A stretch of DNA of 42,429 bases from assembly GCA_949127675.1 (NCBI GenBank), contig CASBPY010000248.1, positions 1 through 42,429 on the forward strand. The letters run 5' to 3'. Origin of the DNA: Synechococcales cyanobacterium PMM_0072. GTDB lineage: Bacteria; Cyanobacteriota; Cyanobacteriia; Cyanobacteriales; Chamaesiphonaceae. This document shows, piece by piece, positions 8,501-17,729 of this stretch. Position numbers and translations under genes: made by a program. The notes below the pieces were generated by a model. It had not been told where the DNA came from. It worked only from the letters and a program-made list of their open reading frames with translations, and ran no database searches. The first letter of the stretch is position 1; each line of letters opens with the position of its first letter.

Positions 8501-9462
8501 AGATCTTACCACTATCAATTTTAGGTCGTCCCCGCGTCGATGTCACCCTGCGAATTTCTGGCTTTTTTCGCGATGCTTTCCCGAATCTGATCGATTTATT
8601 CGATAGTGCAGTTAAAGCCGTCGCCGCCTTAGATGAAACCCCAGATCAAAATCCCCTCGCCGCCCAAGTGCAACAAGAGCGAGTTAAATGGCTAGAGCAA
8701 GGAGTTGGAATAGATGAAGCCGAAACTCGATCGCAATACCGGATTTTTGGCTCGAAACCTGGGGCTTATGGTGCTGGATTGCAAGGTTTAATTGAGTCGC
8801 AAAACTGGGAAACTGAGGCAGATTTAGCCCAAGCTTATATTAATTGGAGTGCTTATGCTTATACCAGTAAAGCTGAAGGAATATCCGCACCCGAAGCATT
8901 TAACCAACGCTTAGGCAATATGCAGATCGTCCTCCAAAATCAAGATAATCGCGAACATGATTTACTCGATTCCGATGATTATTATCAATTTCAAGGTGGT
9001 TTAACCGCAGCAATTAAAGCAGTTTCAGGCAATACCCCCGAAGCCTATTTCGGCGACAATTCTCGCACCGAACAGCCCAAAGTTCGTAAACTGACAGAAG
9101 AGATAAATAGAGTGTATCGATCGCGTGTCGTCAACCCTAAATGGATCGCCGGAGCCATGCGACACGGCTACAAGGGAGCCTCAGAAATGGCAGCGACATT
9201 AGATTTCTTATTCGCCTACGATGCCACCGCTAATTGCGTTCAGGACTTCATGTATCAAGGTGTAGCGGATGCTTATTTATTCGACGAAAATGTCCGAGAA
9301 TTTATCGAACAAAATAATCCTTGGGTACAGCGAGATATGGCGGAAAGATTATTAGAAGCTAATCAGCGGGGTTTATGGAAAGAGGTGGCACCAGAGACAG
9401 TCGAACGGTTGAGGTTGATGGTGAATGAGGCGGAAGGGGTAATTGAATCTCAGGGGAATTAA
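5554..9462 (+). CDS. cobN: Cobaltochelatase subunit CobN (CobN/ChlH-type large subunit)
   Basis: 1302 aa; [93 protein letters not shown] motifs. Confidence 0.92.
   Translation: [1302 protein letters not shown]
7023..7053. repeat. Repeat-like segment inside cobN (tggggggtacccacgagtggcacccctacag)
   Basis: Imperfectly palindromic GGGGTACCCA...TGGCACCCC of the type frequent in cyanobacterial intergenic DNA; in frame, encodes [10 protein letters not shown]. Confidence 0.55.
7594..7634. repeat. Repeat-like segment inside cobN (ttcccctccgaggaggggtggcgcgacagcgacggggtggg)
   Basis: Hairpin CCCCTCC/GGAGGGG plus GGCGCGACAGCGACGGGGTGGG; in frame, encodes [14 protein letters not shown]. Confidence 0.6.
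7898..7926. repeat. Repeat-like segment inside cobN (ttaaccgcagaggcgcagagagcgcagag)
   Basis: Encodes NRRGAESAE, a recurrent cyanobacterial repeat peptide; in frame. Confidence 0.7.
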
Positions 9463-9523
9463 TAGAAGATAGAGTTCTTGAAAGTATTTTTATACAGTAT
9501 GAGTATCGAGTAGCTATTTGACA

Positions 9524-9619
9524 ATGAGAGTAAAAAATATTGCAGATGTTAAAAATCTTCTAATTAAGAGAGGATTAGCGCATGAAGATGAAATATTTGG
9601 CTGTACATCATGGAATTAG
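9524..9619 (+). pseudogene. Possible N-terminal remnant of an SMI1/KNR4-family gene
   Basis: MRVKNIADVKNLLIKRGLAHEDEIFGCTSWN* resembles the N-terminus of SMI1/KNR4 immunity-type proteins, then stops. Confidence 0.35.
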
Positions 9620-9856
9620 ACCTGACGTACCAGAATATTACAAGAAACGGATTAAGAAATATAGGGCACACTAGAAAATATAAGTGATTTACAATAATTT
9701 GTTCAAATCCATCTCAAAAAATTGATGATATCCTGGCGAATCGATCGTATCTGCACTCGAAAGGTTTTAATCTGTGGATAATAGAATGGGGGATTCGATT
9801 ACCTACGGTAGGCTGCACCAATGATCGGGTTGAAAGTCTATCTCGATCGATCGCAA

Positions 9857-10125
9857 TTAATAGACCTCATCATGACTACCCAGATTAATCAATAGGACTA
9901 TATCCTCGCTGATAAACTTAAAAATTAGCCGATACTCATAAGTGATACTCATTGACCAACTCCCTCAAGATTCCCACTTAAAGCATGAGTTCTTAAAGAT
10001 GGATTAAAAGGATCTTGGATAAATAGCTCCACCTTCTGTTTGAACTTCTCCCCTAGATCTGGATGCTTCTTTCTCCATTTCTTCAAAATTCTTAAAAATG
10101 GTTCATCCCAAATAATTTCAATCAT
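9857..10125 (-). pseudogene. RelE/YafQ-like mRNA interferase toxin disrupted by a frameshift
   Basis: Frame 1 (10125-9949) MIEIIWDEPFLRILKKWRKKHPDLGEKFKQKVELFIQDPFNPSLRTHALSGNLEGVGQ*; continues in another frame as WSMSITYEYRLIFKFISEDIVLLINLGSHDEVY* ending at 9857; 269 nt in total. Confidence 0.75.
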
Positions 10126-10339
10126 CGTCTTCTGTCATAGTCATCAACATCGAAACATCACCAGAGTAAATATTACCTTGGCGATAGTTTTCTTCCGCTT
10201 CTTTAACTCGATTGACAGTTTTACTTCGTCTAGTTTCAATTAACCGCTTATTCAGAACATCTGCTAAATAGAACTGATCTTCAACGGCTAATTCAGAGAT
10301 GCTTTGGAGTACTTGATTTAGGTTAGTGACAGATTGCAT
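10118..10339 (-). CDS. Antitoxin-like partner of the RelE-like toxin
   Basis: MQSVTNLNQVLQSISELAVEDQFYLADVLNKRLIETRRSKTVNRVKEAEENYRQGNIYSGDVSMLMTMTEDDD; stop overlaps the toxin ATG; track start is 10375, internal ATG at 10339 preferred. Confidence 0.6.
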   Translation of the reverse strand: MQSVTNLNQVLQSISELAVEDQFYLADVLNKRLIETRRSKTVNRVKEAEENYRQGNIYSGDVSMLMTMTEDDD

Positions 10340-10446
10340 AATTTCTCTCAAATAGAGACAATTACATTTTAGCAAGAATTATTTAGAGTCGGTATTGCCT
10401 CGCATGTTTACCTGTGATCGCGCAAGATCCCCAAATATGCCGCGAT

Positions 10447-11400
10447 TTATTCGTCAATCTGCGGAGTTTTCACCACAACGACACGCTTGCGCCGCCGTCG
10501 AAGATAATAGGCACCACCACAGCAGATCGCGATAAACGGGGCAAACGGAATTAACCATAATAATCCCAATGCCAGGTTTGTCGCCAGACTACTAGCGGCA
10601 TGAGTAGAGCTTTTCCAGGTTTCCTGCACCTGTACCCCAAACCCGTCAGTAATTGGCAGATTGGATTGAGATTCCGCAATTCTCAGATTAATCGTCGAAT
10701 AAGCTACTTGCTGGCGCAGATTCTTGACTGCTGCATCCAACCGTTCGATTTGGTCACGAATCGCTGCCAGTTCTTTCGATACAGCCAAGATATCTTTAAC
10801 AGAACCCGATCGATCCATAATCTTGCGGGTCAAATCTTCTTGTTGTCGTAGATTTTTCAGCCGTGCATCGGTATCGACAAGCTGCTGACTCACATCCTCT
10901 GATTTAATTCCTTGATTCTCGACTCGACCCAACTTGGTGATTTCGGCTAGTGTGCTCTCTAGGGCAATACTGGGAACTTTGAGCATCACTGTCGCCTGAT
11001 GGTTCCGACCATTTTCGGGTAAACGGTCATCCTGAAAATTATAAATATCGCCCTGCTTACTCTGCACAATCTGTCGCAGTTGCACCATCGCCTTGTCGAT
11101 CGATTCCAATCGGAGTGACAGTTCGGCGGTTTTAACTAGCTGCGGTTTTTGGGATGTGGGGATCGCCTGTGAAGTTTCTACAGCTTGATTTTTGAGCAGA
11201 TTTGATTTATCACCAGCAGACTGATCCAGTTGATTCGCCGGCGATGTTGGGGCTGAAGCGACTCCAGCCGTTGTCTCAGTTAGCTGGGATCTACTACCGC
11301 AACTATTTAAAGCAAGGCTACCACTGAGCAAAATACTGGAGATCGCGATCGATCTCCAACTCAGCCTCTGTAAATTATTCATCCTCTTCACACTCCACAA
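10447..11400 (-). CDS. DUF4349 domain-containing lipoprotein-like membrane protein
   Basis: N-terminal signal LLSGSLALNSCGS, central coiled coil (ARLKNLRQQEDLTRKIMDRSGSVKDILAVSKELAAIRDQIERLDA), C-terminal TM plus RRRRKR. Confidence 0.85.
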   Translation of the reverse strand: MWSVKRMNNLQRLSWRSIAISSILLSGSLALNSCGSRSQLTETTAGVASAPTSPANQLDQSAGDKSNLLKNQAVETSQAIPTSQKPQLVKTAELSLRLESIDKAMVQLRQIVQSKQGDIYNFQDDRLPENGRNHQATVMLKVPSIALESTLAEITKLGRVENQGIKSEDVSQQLVDTDARLKNLRQQEDLTRKIMDRSGSVKDILAVSKELAAIRDQIERLDAAVKNLRQQVAYSTINLRIAESQSNLPITDGFGVQVQETWKSSTHAASSLATNLALGLLWLIPFAPFIAICCGGAYYLRRRRKRVVVVKTPQIDE

Positions 11401-11584
11401 TTTTTCGATCGAAGCAATTCTACAGACTACAAGTATAAATTAAATCATTACGAACATTTAGGTTCAAATCGATCGCACTTATTCATGTCCTTTTTATCGA
11501 TTTAGATGGTTAGATATCAGCATCAATCTACAATTAAGATAAGTCCAGATCATCTTTGCGTATTTAAGGAAGGAGAATTTACAG

Positions 11585-12241
11585 ATGGTAATTGCTGCAC
11601 CAGAACTAAAATCTGAAATACAGCCGATCGGAGAGCAGAGAGTCGTAATTAGGGGCTTATCTTGGGATGCCTATCTCCAAATTCTTGATGCCTTGCCTCA
11701 ATCTCGTGGTTCTCGGTTGACTTATGATGATGGAATGTTGGAGATTACTGTGCCTTTAGAATTACATGAATTTTCAGGTCGCTTGATTGAATGCTTTGTT
11801 CGGGTAATGGTTGAGCTAATGGGCCTAAAAATCAAAACGATGGGTTCGACAACGATGAACTATCCCAATCTCAAAAAAGGCGCAGAACCAGACAATGCTT
11901 ACTATATCCAAAATCAACCTTTAGTCAAAGGGCGGAATGTAGATTTTAGTCAAGATCCGCCACCAGATCTAGTAGTTGAAGTAGATATTACTCATACAGA
12001 TATTGCCAAGAATCAATTTTATGCCACTCTGGGAATACCAGAATTTTGGCGATTTGATGGTAAGTTATGGCGAATTTATCAGCTTCAGGATCATGTTTAT
12101 ATTGAAGTTGAAGCTAGTCCCACATTTCCTCAAGTCCCAAAACAACTTTTGTATACGTTCTTGGATCAGGCAAAAGAAGATGAAATTGAGGCAGTTCGAT
12201 CTCTACGATCTTGGTGGCTGCAATTAGGGGAGAAAGATTAG
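11585..12241 (+). CDS. Uma2 family endonuclease (DUF820)
   Basis: LTYDDGMLEITVPLELHEFSG...KGAEPDNAYYIQN...DPPPDLVVEVDITHTDIAKNQFYATLGIPEFWRFDG. Confidence 0.9.
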   Translation: MVIAAPELKSEIQPIGEQRVVIRGLSWDAYLQILDALPQSRGSRLTYDDGMLEITVPLELHEFSGRLIECFVRVMVELMGLKIKTMGSTTMNYPNLKKGAEPDNAYYIQNQPLVKGRNVDFSQDPPPDLVVEVDITHTDIAKNQFYATLGIPEFWRFDGKLWRIYQLQDHVYIEVEASPTFPQVPKQLLYTFLDQAKEDEIEAVRSLRSWWLQLGEKD

Positions 12242-12316
12242 GCAATGTTATTAGCTGATGAGGCTTATCCGATCTTCACAAATAAGCCGTAATCTAATTG
12301 CCAAATAGTTACTAAT

Positions 12317-12859
12317 TTACTCGCCTAACTTGAGTAATTCAACATCAAAAATCAGCGTTGCATTCGGTGGAATCACTCCACCAGCACCCGCCGCGCCGTA
12401 ACCTAATTTTGGTGGAATCGTTAGCTTCCGACGTTCACCGACTTTCATCGTACTGAGAGCTTCGTCCCAACCTGGGATTACTTGTCCCGCACCTACTTTG
12501 AAGCTAAAAGGTTGACCGCGATCGCGAGAACTGTCAAATTTCTTACCATTGGTGAGGGTACCAGTATAGTGAACGAATACCGCTTGCCCTGGTTTTGGTT
12601 TAGCTCCTGTACCCGCTTTGAGGATGGTATATTTCAAGCCAGAGGGAGTGGTAATTGTTTTTGGAGCTTTTTTGGTAGCAGCAGCGATTATATGCTGGAG
12701 CGGTTGCTGCTGTGTAATATTAACACTGGCGATCGCTTCTGGATTGCCAATCGTGAACTGCAACAATGAACTCAAAACAGCCGAGCAAAGCATCCAATTA
12801 GAACAAACTAAAAAATTCATCATTAATGCACCTTGATTTCCAATTACCCAACATATCAC
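12317..12859 (-). CDS. FKBP-type peptidyl-prolyl cis-trans isomerase
   Basis: VFVHYTGTLTNGKKFDSSRDRGQPFSFKVGAGQVIPGWDEAL...LGYGAAGAGGVIPPNATLIFDVELL; N-terminal signal-like segment. Confidence 0.94.
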   Translation of the reverse strand: MICWVIGNQGALMMNFLVCSNWMLCSAVLSSLLQFTIGNPEAIASVNITQQQPLQHIIAAATKKAPKTITTPSGLKYTILKAGTGAKPKPGQAVFVHYTGTLTNGKKFDSSRDRGQPFSFKVGAGQVIPGWDEALSTMKVGERRKLTIPPKLGYGAAGAGGVIPPNATLIFDVELLKLGE

Positions 12860-12933
12860 ACATTAATCTCGGTTAACTAATTGATATCTGCCAATAGCTA
12901 GGTAGTCCAACTATTATAACTTATCAAAAGTAT

Positions 12934-13632
12934 CTATCTTAAATACTTTGCCCATCGATCGATCACCTCTGGCGAACCATACCAAATTCCTGAAGTTCGC
13001 GGCGAATGTTTAACTCCTTCAATGGTGATATTCGTTGCACCAACTAAATGCGCCGCAGCAATTGCCGTAATCCCATCACCCCAAATATTTCCCTCTCCAC
13101 AAGTCTGTTGATAGCTACTATAAGCCAACCACTGACCAAGTTTTTTCTCGCCATAGATCGCTTTTCCGGCAACGCAAATATATTGGACATCTGGATACAT
13201 TGCCCCAGGATAATTATCATTGACAAAATCAAGATTTTTCTTGGTCCATCGTTCACCACTAATATGGGGAGTGCCGAGGGTAATTAGACTGGCGATCTTA
13301 GCTTTAGCATTCCACAACTTGACTGTTTGATCAACATCACCATGAATTGTATACGGAATTTCACCTAGATAAATTCTACTAATCCACCCACCTGCCGAAT
13401 GTCCAATTAGGTTGATTTGGTTAGCATTATTATCTGTTAACGCTGTGTTGACAGTTCGATCGAGTTGACGCAGAATCGGAATCATCGATCGACCACCCAA
13501 GGTTGGCAGCCAGTCACGTTTTCGCAATGGTACAGTGGTTGTCGGCGTACCTAGATCGGTTAAAGCTTGTTGAAGTGGTAGATAGACATCCGCACTTTCG
13601 AGATAGCCAGGTAAAATAATAGTGGGTAACAT
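12934..13632 (-). CDS. Alpha/beta hydrolase (lipase-like)
   Basis: LIGHSAGGWISRIYLG nucleophile elbow; ITLGTPH. Confidence 0.82.
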   Translation of the reverse strand: MLPTIILPGYLESADVYLPLQQALTDLGTPTTTVPLRKRDWLPTLGGRSMIPILRQLDRTVNTALTDNNANQINLIGHSAGGWISRIYLGEIPYTIHGDVDQTVKLWNAKAKIASLITLGTPHISGERWTKKNLDFVNDNYPGAMYPDVQYICVAGKAIYGEKKLGQWLAYSSYQQTCGEGNIWGDGITAIAAAHLVGATNITIEGVKHSPRTSGIWYGSPEVIDRWAKYLR

Positions 13633-13715
13633 TATTTAAAATAATAATCGATCGAGCAACCCAAATTAGCTTCGGATTAGTCGATCGATAAAAATAGCAT
13701 AACTGGTTTGAATTA

Positions 13716-14900
13716 TTATCGATCGACAGAACCCATAATAATATCGATACTACCCAAAATAGTCACCAGATCGGCAACTTTCACCCCCCGTAATAGGTGA
13801 GGTAAAATTTGGAGATTATTAAAATCAGCAGCGCGAATTTTCCATCGCCACGGGAAGATATTGTCTTCGCCAATAATGAAGATCCCTAGTTCACCTTTGC
13901 CGCTTTCAATTCTGACATAATGCTCACCCTTGGGAATCTTAAATGTCGGTGCAACTTTCTTGCTGATGTACTGATAGTCCATGGCATCCCACTCGGATTT
14001 TGGCCCTGCGGCAATCCGTTTGGCTTCGAGGTTTTCGTAGGCACCCCCAGGTAACGCCGCAATCGCTTGACGCAAGATCTTCACCGATTCCCGCATCTCG
14101 CGAATTCGGACGAAATACCGTGCTAAACAGTCACCAGCGGTTTCATATTGGATGTCCCAATCGAAATCGTCATAACACTCATATTTATCGACCTTTCGGA
14201 GATCCCACTTCACCCCAGAAGCCCGCAACATCGGGCCAGACAAGCCCCAATTAATCGCTTCATCCCGACCAATTGTCCCAACACCTTCAACGCGGCGGCG
14301 GAAGATGGGGTTATTGGTGATTAATTGCTCGTACTCATCTACTTTTGGCTCAAAGTAATCGCAGAAATCCAAGCATTTGTCGATCCAACCATAGGGTAAA
14401 TCGACGGCAACTCCACCAATGCGGAAGTAGTTATTATTCACCATCCGATAGCCAGTTGCAGCTTCCCACAGATCGTAGATCATCTCCCGTTCGCGGAAGA
14501 TATAGAAGAACGGAGTCTGTGCGCCGACATCAGCCATGAATGGGCCAAGCCAGAGCAGGTGATTGGCAATCCGGTTGAGTTCGAGCATGATTACCCGAAT
14601 GTGACTGGCGCGTTTTGGAACGGTAATATTCGCCAATTTCTCAACCGCATTAACGGTGATCGCTTCGTTGAACATCCCCGCTGCGTAGTCCCAACGGCTA
14701 ACGTAGGGCACGAACATCAGATTGGTGCGGTTTTCGGCGATTTTCTCCATGCCGCGATGGAGATAACCAATTACAGGCTCACAATCGACGACATCTTCAC
14801 CGTCGAGAGTGACAATCAGCCGCAATACTCCGTGCATGGATGGGTGGTGCGGCCCCATGTTCAGCACCATCGGTTCGGTTCTAGTTTCGAGTTGTGCCAT
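13716..14900 (-). CDS. ndhH: NAD(P)H-quinone oxidoreductase subunit H
   Basis: [50 protein letters not shown]-terminal DIIMGSVDR. Confidence 0.97.
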   Translation of the reverse strand: MAQLETRTEPMVLNMGPHHPSMHGVLRLIVTLDGEDVVDCEPVIGYLHRGMEKIAENRTNLMFVPYVSRWDYAAGMFNEAITVNAVEKLANITVPKRASHIRVIMLELNRIANHLLWLGPFMADVGAQTPFFYIFREREMIYDLWEAATGYRMVNNNYFRIGGVAVDLPYGWIDKCLDFCDYFEPKVDEYEQLITNNPIFRRRVEGVGTIGRDEAINWGLSGPMLRASGVKWDLRKVDKYECYDDFDWDIQYETAGDCLARYFVRIREMRESVKILRQAIAALPGGAYENLEAKRIAAGPKSEWDAMDYQYISKKVAPTFKIPKGEHYVRIESGKGELGIFIIGEDNIFPWRWKIRAADFNNLQILPHLLRGVKVADLVTILGSIDIIMGSVDR

Positions 14901-15082
14901 AGTCTCTATATTGCGATCGGGTGCTGAAATAAACTATTAGTAATTACTATATGCTTGCCATAGATGGCGGAGTATCAATATTTACCACGGATTCCCCTCA
15001 TATATTATAGGGGTTTGGTACCGATCGGCGTAAGCTCAAAACCTATTCTCATAGTTGGCGTGATAATATCACTAGTACGATC

Positions 15083-15850
15083 GTGGAATATCAGGGGGTT
15101 ATGGGGATGGGAGTATTGCAAGCACTAATTTTTGATGTCGATGGGACTTTAGCAGATACCGAGCGAGATGGCCATCGAGTGGCGTTTAATCAAGCGTTTG
15201 CTACTGCTGGACTGGACTGGGATTGGTCGATCGAACTATATGGCAAACTCCTCGCTGTTACTGGTGGGAAGGAGCGGATGCGCTTTTATCTGGACACTTA
15301 CCGTCCCGATGTGCGGATGAATGACGAGTTAATTGCTGACTTGCACAAGGCTAAAAATCAGTATTACGCCCAGCTATTAGAGCGCGGCGGCATTCCCCTT
15401 CGACCAGGTGTTAAACGCTTGCTAGAAGCTGCTAGAGCTGCCAATCTTCGCCTCGCCATTTCGACCACTACCACCCCTGCCAATGTATTCGCGCTCCTAA
15501 CTGGAAATATTGACGCTGACTGGTTTGAAGTAATTGCTGCTGGTGATATTGTCCCCAAGAAGAAACCCGCATCAGATATCTATGACTATGTATTGGCAGA
15601 AATGAAATTACCAGCAGCGGATTGTCTGGCGTTTGAAGATTCGGAAAATGGGTTAATCTCAGCAATGGATGCTGGAATTACCACCTTGGTGACGATCAAT
15701 GATTACACCCAAAATCATAATTTTGATCGCGCTCAATTAGTCCTATCTGATCTCGGCGAACCAAATCATCCTTGTCAAATCATTCAGGGTGATATGTCTG
15801 GTTCTACCTATGTCGATCTTGCCCTACTCTCTAAATTGATTGCAGTATAA
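15083..15850 (+). CDS. HAD-IA family hydrolase (CbbY/phosphatase-like)
   Basis: LIFDVDGTLADTERDGHRVAFNQAF; LAISTTTTPANV; FEDSENGLISAMDAGI; start may be a downstream ATG. Confidence 0.88.
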   Translation: MEYQGVMGMGVLQALIFDVDGTLADTERDGHRVAFNQAFATAGLDWDWSIELYGKLLAVTGGKERMRFYLDTYRPDVRMNDELIADLHKAKNQYYAQLLERGGIPLRPGVKRLLEAARAANLRLAISTTTTPANVFALLTGNIDADWFEVIAAGDIVPKKKPASDIYDYVLAEMKLPAADCLAFEDSENGLISAMDAGITTLVTINDYTQNHNFDRAQLVLSDLGEPNHPCQIIQGDMSGSTYVDLALLSKLIAV

Positions 15851-15907
15851 ATTCGCGATCTCGAACAGAACATTGCGGCTTTGAGGTCGATCCATTTTTA
15901 AAAACCA

Positions 15908-15945
15908 ATCAAACAGCTCCGAGGTCTAACTTGAAGCTGTTTGAT
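15908..15945 (-). terminator. Rho-independent-like terminator between convergent HAD and TPR genes
   Basis: Perfect 11-bp arms atcaaacagct/agctgtttgat, 16-nt loop; on the minus strand followed by GGTTTTT. Confidence 0.65.
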
Positions 15946-15952
15946 ATCTGGC

Positions 15953-16600
15953 TCAACTAATCACTTGTTTAAGCTGTGATTGAATAATTGGATATTCTCT
16001 GGCAGCTTCAGGTAATTTAGTCAGAGCTTCTTGCCATAGTGGAATTGCTCGATCGAGTTGACCTTTTGCTTGATATAGTTGACCGAGCTTATCTAAAATC
16101 TGACCCTCCCAATATCGGTCAGGATCGCTCAATTCCCGTTCGATGATTAAACTTTGTTGATAAGATTCGATCGATTCATCCCATTTACTTTGAGCGCGAT
16201 ATACCATCCCCAAATTATTAAAAGACGCGCCTGCACCTTCCCGATCTCCCAACGCTTGACAGATCGCTAAACTTTGCTGATGACATTCGATCGATTGATC
16301 CAAATTGCCCTGATTATAGTAAACCAACCCCAGATTATTAAAAGCCGCGCTTTCACCTTCTCGATCATCCAATTTGCGACAGATAATTAGATCTTGTTGA
16401 TGACAATCGATCGCTTCAGCCCATTGACCTCGATCGTTATATTCTAGACCTAAATTATTGAGGGATATACTCTCACCTGCTAAATTTCCGGCTGATTGGT
16501 CACTCTTCAAACTTTGCTGATACTGTTCTATCGATCGATCTGCTAAAAAATCACTCACTAAATCTGTTTCACTTGTCACTGTAGCTGCCTCTAATCTCAA
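15953..16600 (-). CDS. Tetratricopeptide repeat protein
   Basis: Repeated NNLGxxYxxxGxxxxAIxxxQQxLxIxxxLGDREG units. Confidence 0.87.
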   Translation of the reverse strand: MRLEAATVTSETDLVSDFLADRSIEQYQQSLKSDQSAGNLAGESISLNNLGLEYNDRGQWAEAIDCHQQDLIICRKLDDREGESAAFNNLGLVYYNQGNLDQSIECHQQSLAICQALGDREGAGASFNNLGMVYRAQSKWDESIESYQQSLIIERELSDPDRYWEGQILDKLGQLYQAKGQLDRAIPLWQEALTKLPEAAREYPIIQSQLKQVIS

Positions 16601-16662
16601 TGTTAAGTCATTATTCTAACTATTTCTCCGCAGTTCCAGACTGATCCAGCCCATTGAACATC

Positions 16663-17634
16663 TCAAATACTAATCGCAACTTTCCCCCGCACTTGCCGCT
16701 GTTCGAGGTGGCGAATTGCCGCTGGAACTTCGCTCAGGCTGTAAGTTCGATCGATAAAAGGTATAACTTTTCCAGCTTCAATTAAATCCTTCAAAATTAC
16801 CAAATCCGATCGATCGGGTTTAACCATCAAACACTTCAGATTCCGACGCATAATTCTCGAAATTACCGAGCCGAACAACAATACCTGAAACAGTCGCGAG
16901 ATCGAACCGCCGATGAGGACATAAGTGCCATCCGGCTTCAATATTGGTGCATAGTCAAAAACCGATCGATAAGCTGCTGCATCTAAAATTAGGTCGTACT
17001 GCTGCCTATTTTTGGTGACATCTGTTTGATTGTAGTCGATAATGTAGTCTGCGCCAATCGATCGTACCATCTCGATTTTGTTTGTACTGCATACCGCCGT
17101 TACCTCCGCCCCCAATGCTTTGGCAATCTGCACCGCAAACGATCCCACACCGCCCGAAGCACCATTGATTAATACTTTTTGACCAGATTGAATCTGACCA
17201 CAATCCCGCAGCCCTTGGAGCGCGGTTAGGGCAGCACCAGGAACAGTTGCAGCTTGCTCAAAGGAAATATTTCTCGGCTTGGGCGACAATACCGCTTCGG
17301 TACCACAGGCGTACTCGGCAAACGCACCGAATCCACACTCCGACAGATCCCCAAATACCTCATCTCCCACCTGAAACTGCTTCACCTCTTTACCAATAGC
17401 TTCAACTATTCCAGCGACATCCATGCCGAGGATCTTGATTTTAGGCTTGAGGATGCCCCCGAACATCAGGCGACTCAGGAATGGATCTCCGCGCATCAGA
17501 TGCCAGTCGCCAGCATTGACGGAGGCAGCGCGAACTTGCACCAGTACCCCATTATCTGTGACTACGGGCTTGTCAACTTCTTGCAAGCTCAATACATCTG
17601 GTGAACCATATTCGGTCTGAACGATCGCTTTCAT
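16663..17634 (-). CDS. NAD(P)-dependent MDR oxidoreductase (quinone oxidoreductase-like)
   Basis: MKAIVQTEYGSPDVLSLQEVDKP...GWASGGVGSFAVQIAKALGAEVTAVCS-type Rossmann region (INGASGGVGSFAVQIAKALGAEVTAV); track start 17697 would place the operator in the coding region, so ATG 17634 is preferred. Confidence 0.88.
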   Translation of the reverse strand: MKAIVQTEYGSPDVLSLQEVDKPVVTDNGVLVQVRAASVNAGDWHLMRGDPFLSRLMFGGILKPKIKILGMDVAGIVEAIGKEVKQFQVGDEVFGDLSECGFGAFAEYACGTEAVLSPKPRNISFEQAATVPGAALTALQGLRDCGQIQSGQKVLINGASGGVGSFAVQIAKALGAEVTAVCSTNKIEMVRSIGADYIIDYNQTDVTKNRQQYDLILDAAAYRSVFDYAPILKPDGTYVLIGGSISRLFQVLLFGSVISRIMRRNLKCLMVKPDRSDLVILKDLIEAGKVIPFIDRTYSLSEVPAAIRHLEQRQVRGKVAISI

Positions 17635-17657
17635 GTTTGTCAGCCTCCACAGCATTG

Positions 17658-17690
17658 ACTTACACTGTAAGTGTAACTTATAGTGTAAGT
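17658..17690. promoter_or_regulatory. Probable TetR operator overlapping divergent promoters
   Basis: acttacactgtaagtgtaacttatagtgtaagt: 9-bp outer arms ACTTACACT/AGTGTAAGT plus inner palindrome TTACACTGTAAGTGTAA. Confidence 0.7.
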
Positions 17691-17729
17691 CTGTCAAGAT
17701 AGAAACGTGAAAAAGTTTAGATAGTTAAG

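Noticed and set aside
12262-12288. ggcttat/ataagcc hairpin between Uma2 and FKBP genes
   Set aside because: Only 7-bp arms and no U-tract; could be a weak terminator but not supportable.
12482-12836. Plus-strand ORFs of 95 and 72 aa
   Set aside because: Antisense to the FKBP gene.
14000-14927. Several plus-strand ORFs (14000-14254, 14345-14539, 14559-14927)
   Set aside because: Antisense shadows of ndhH.
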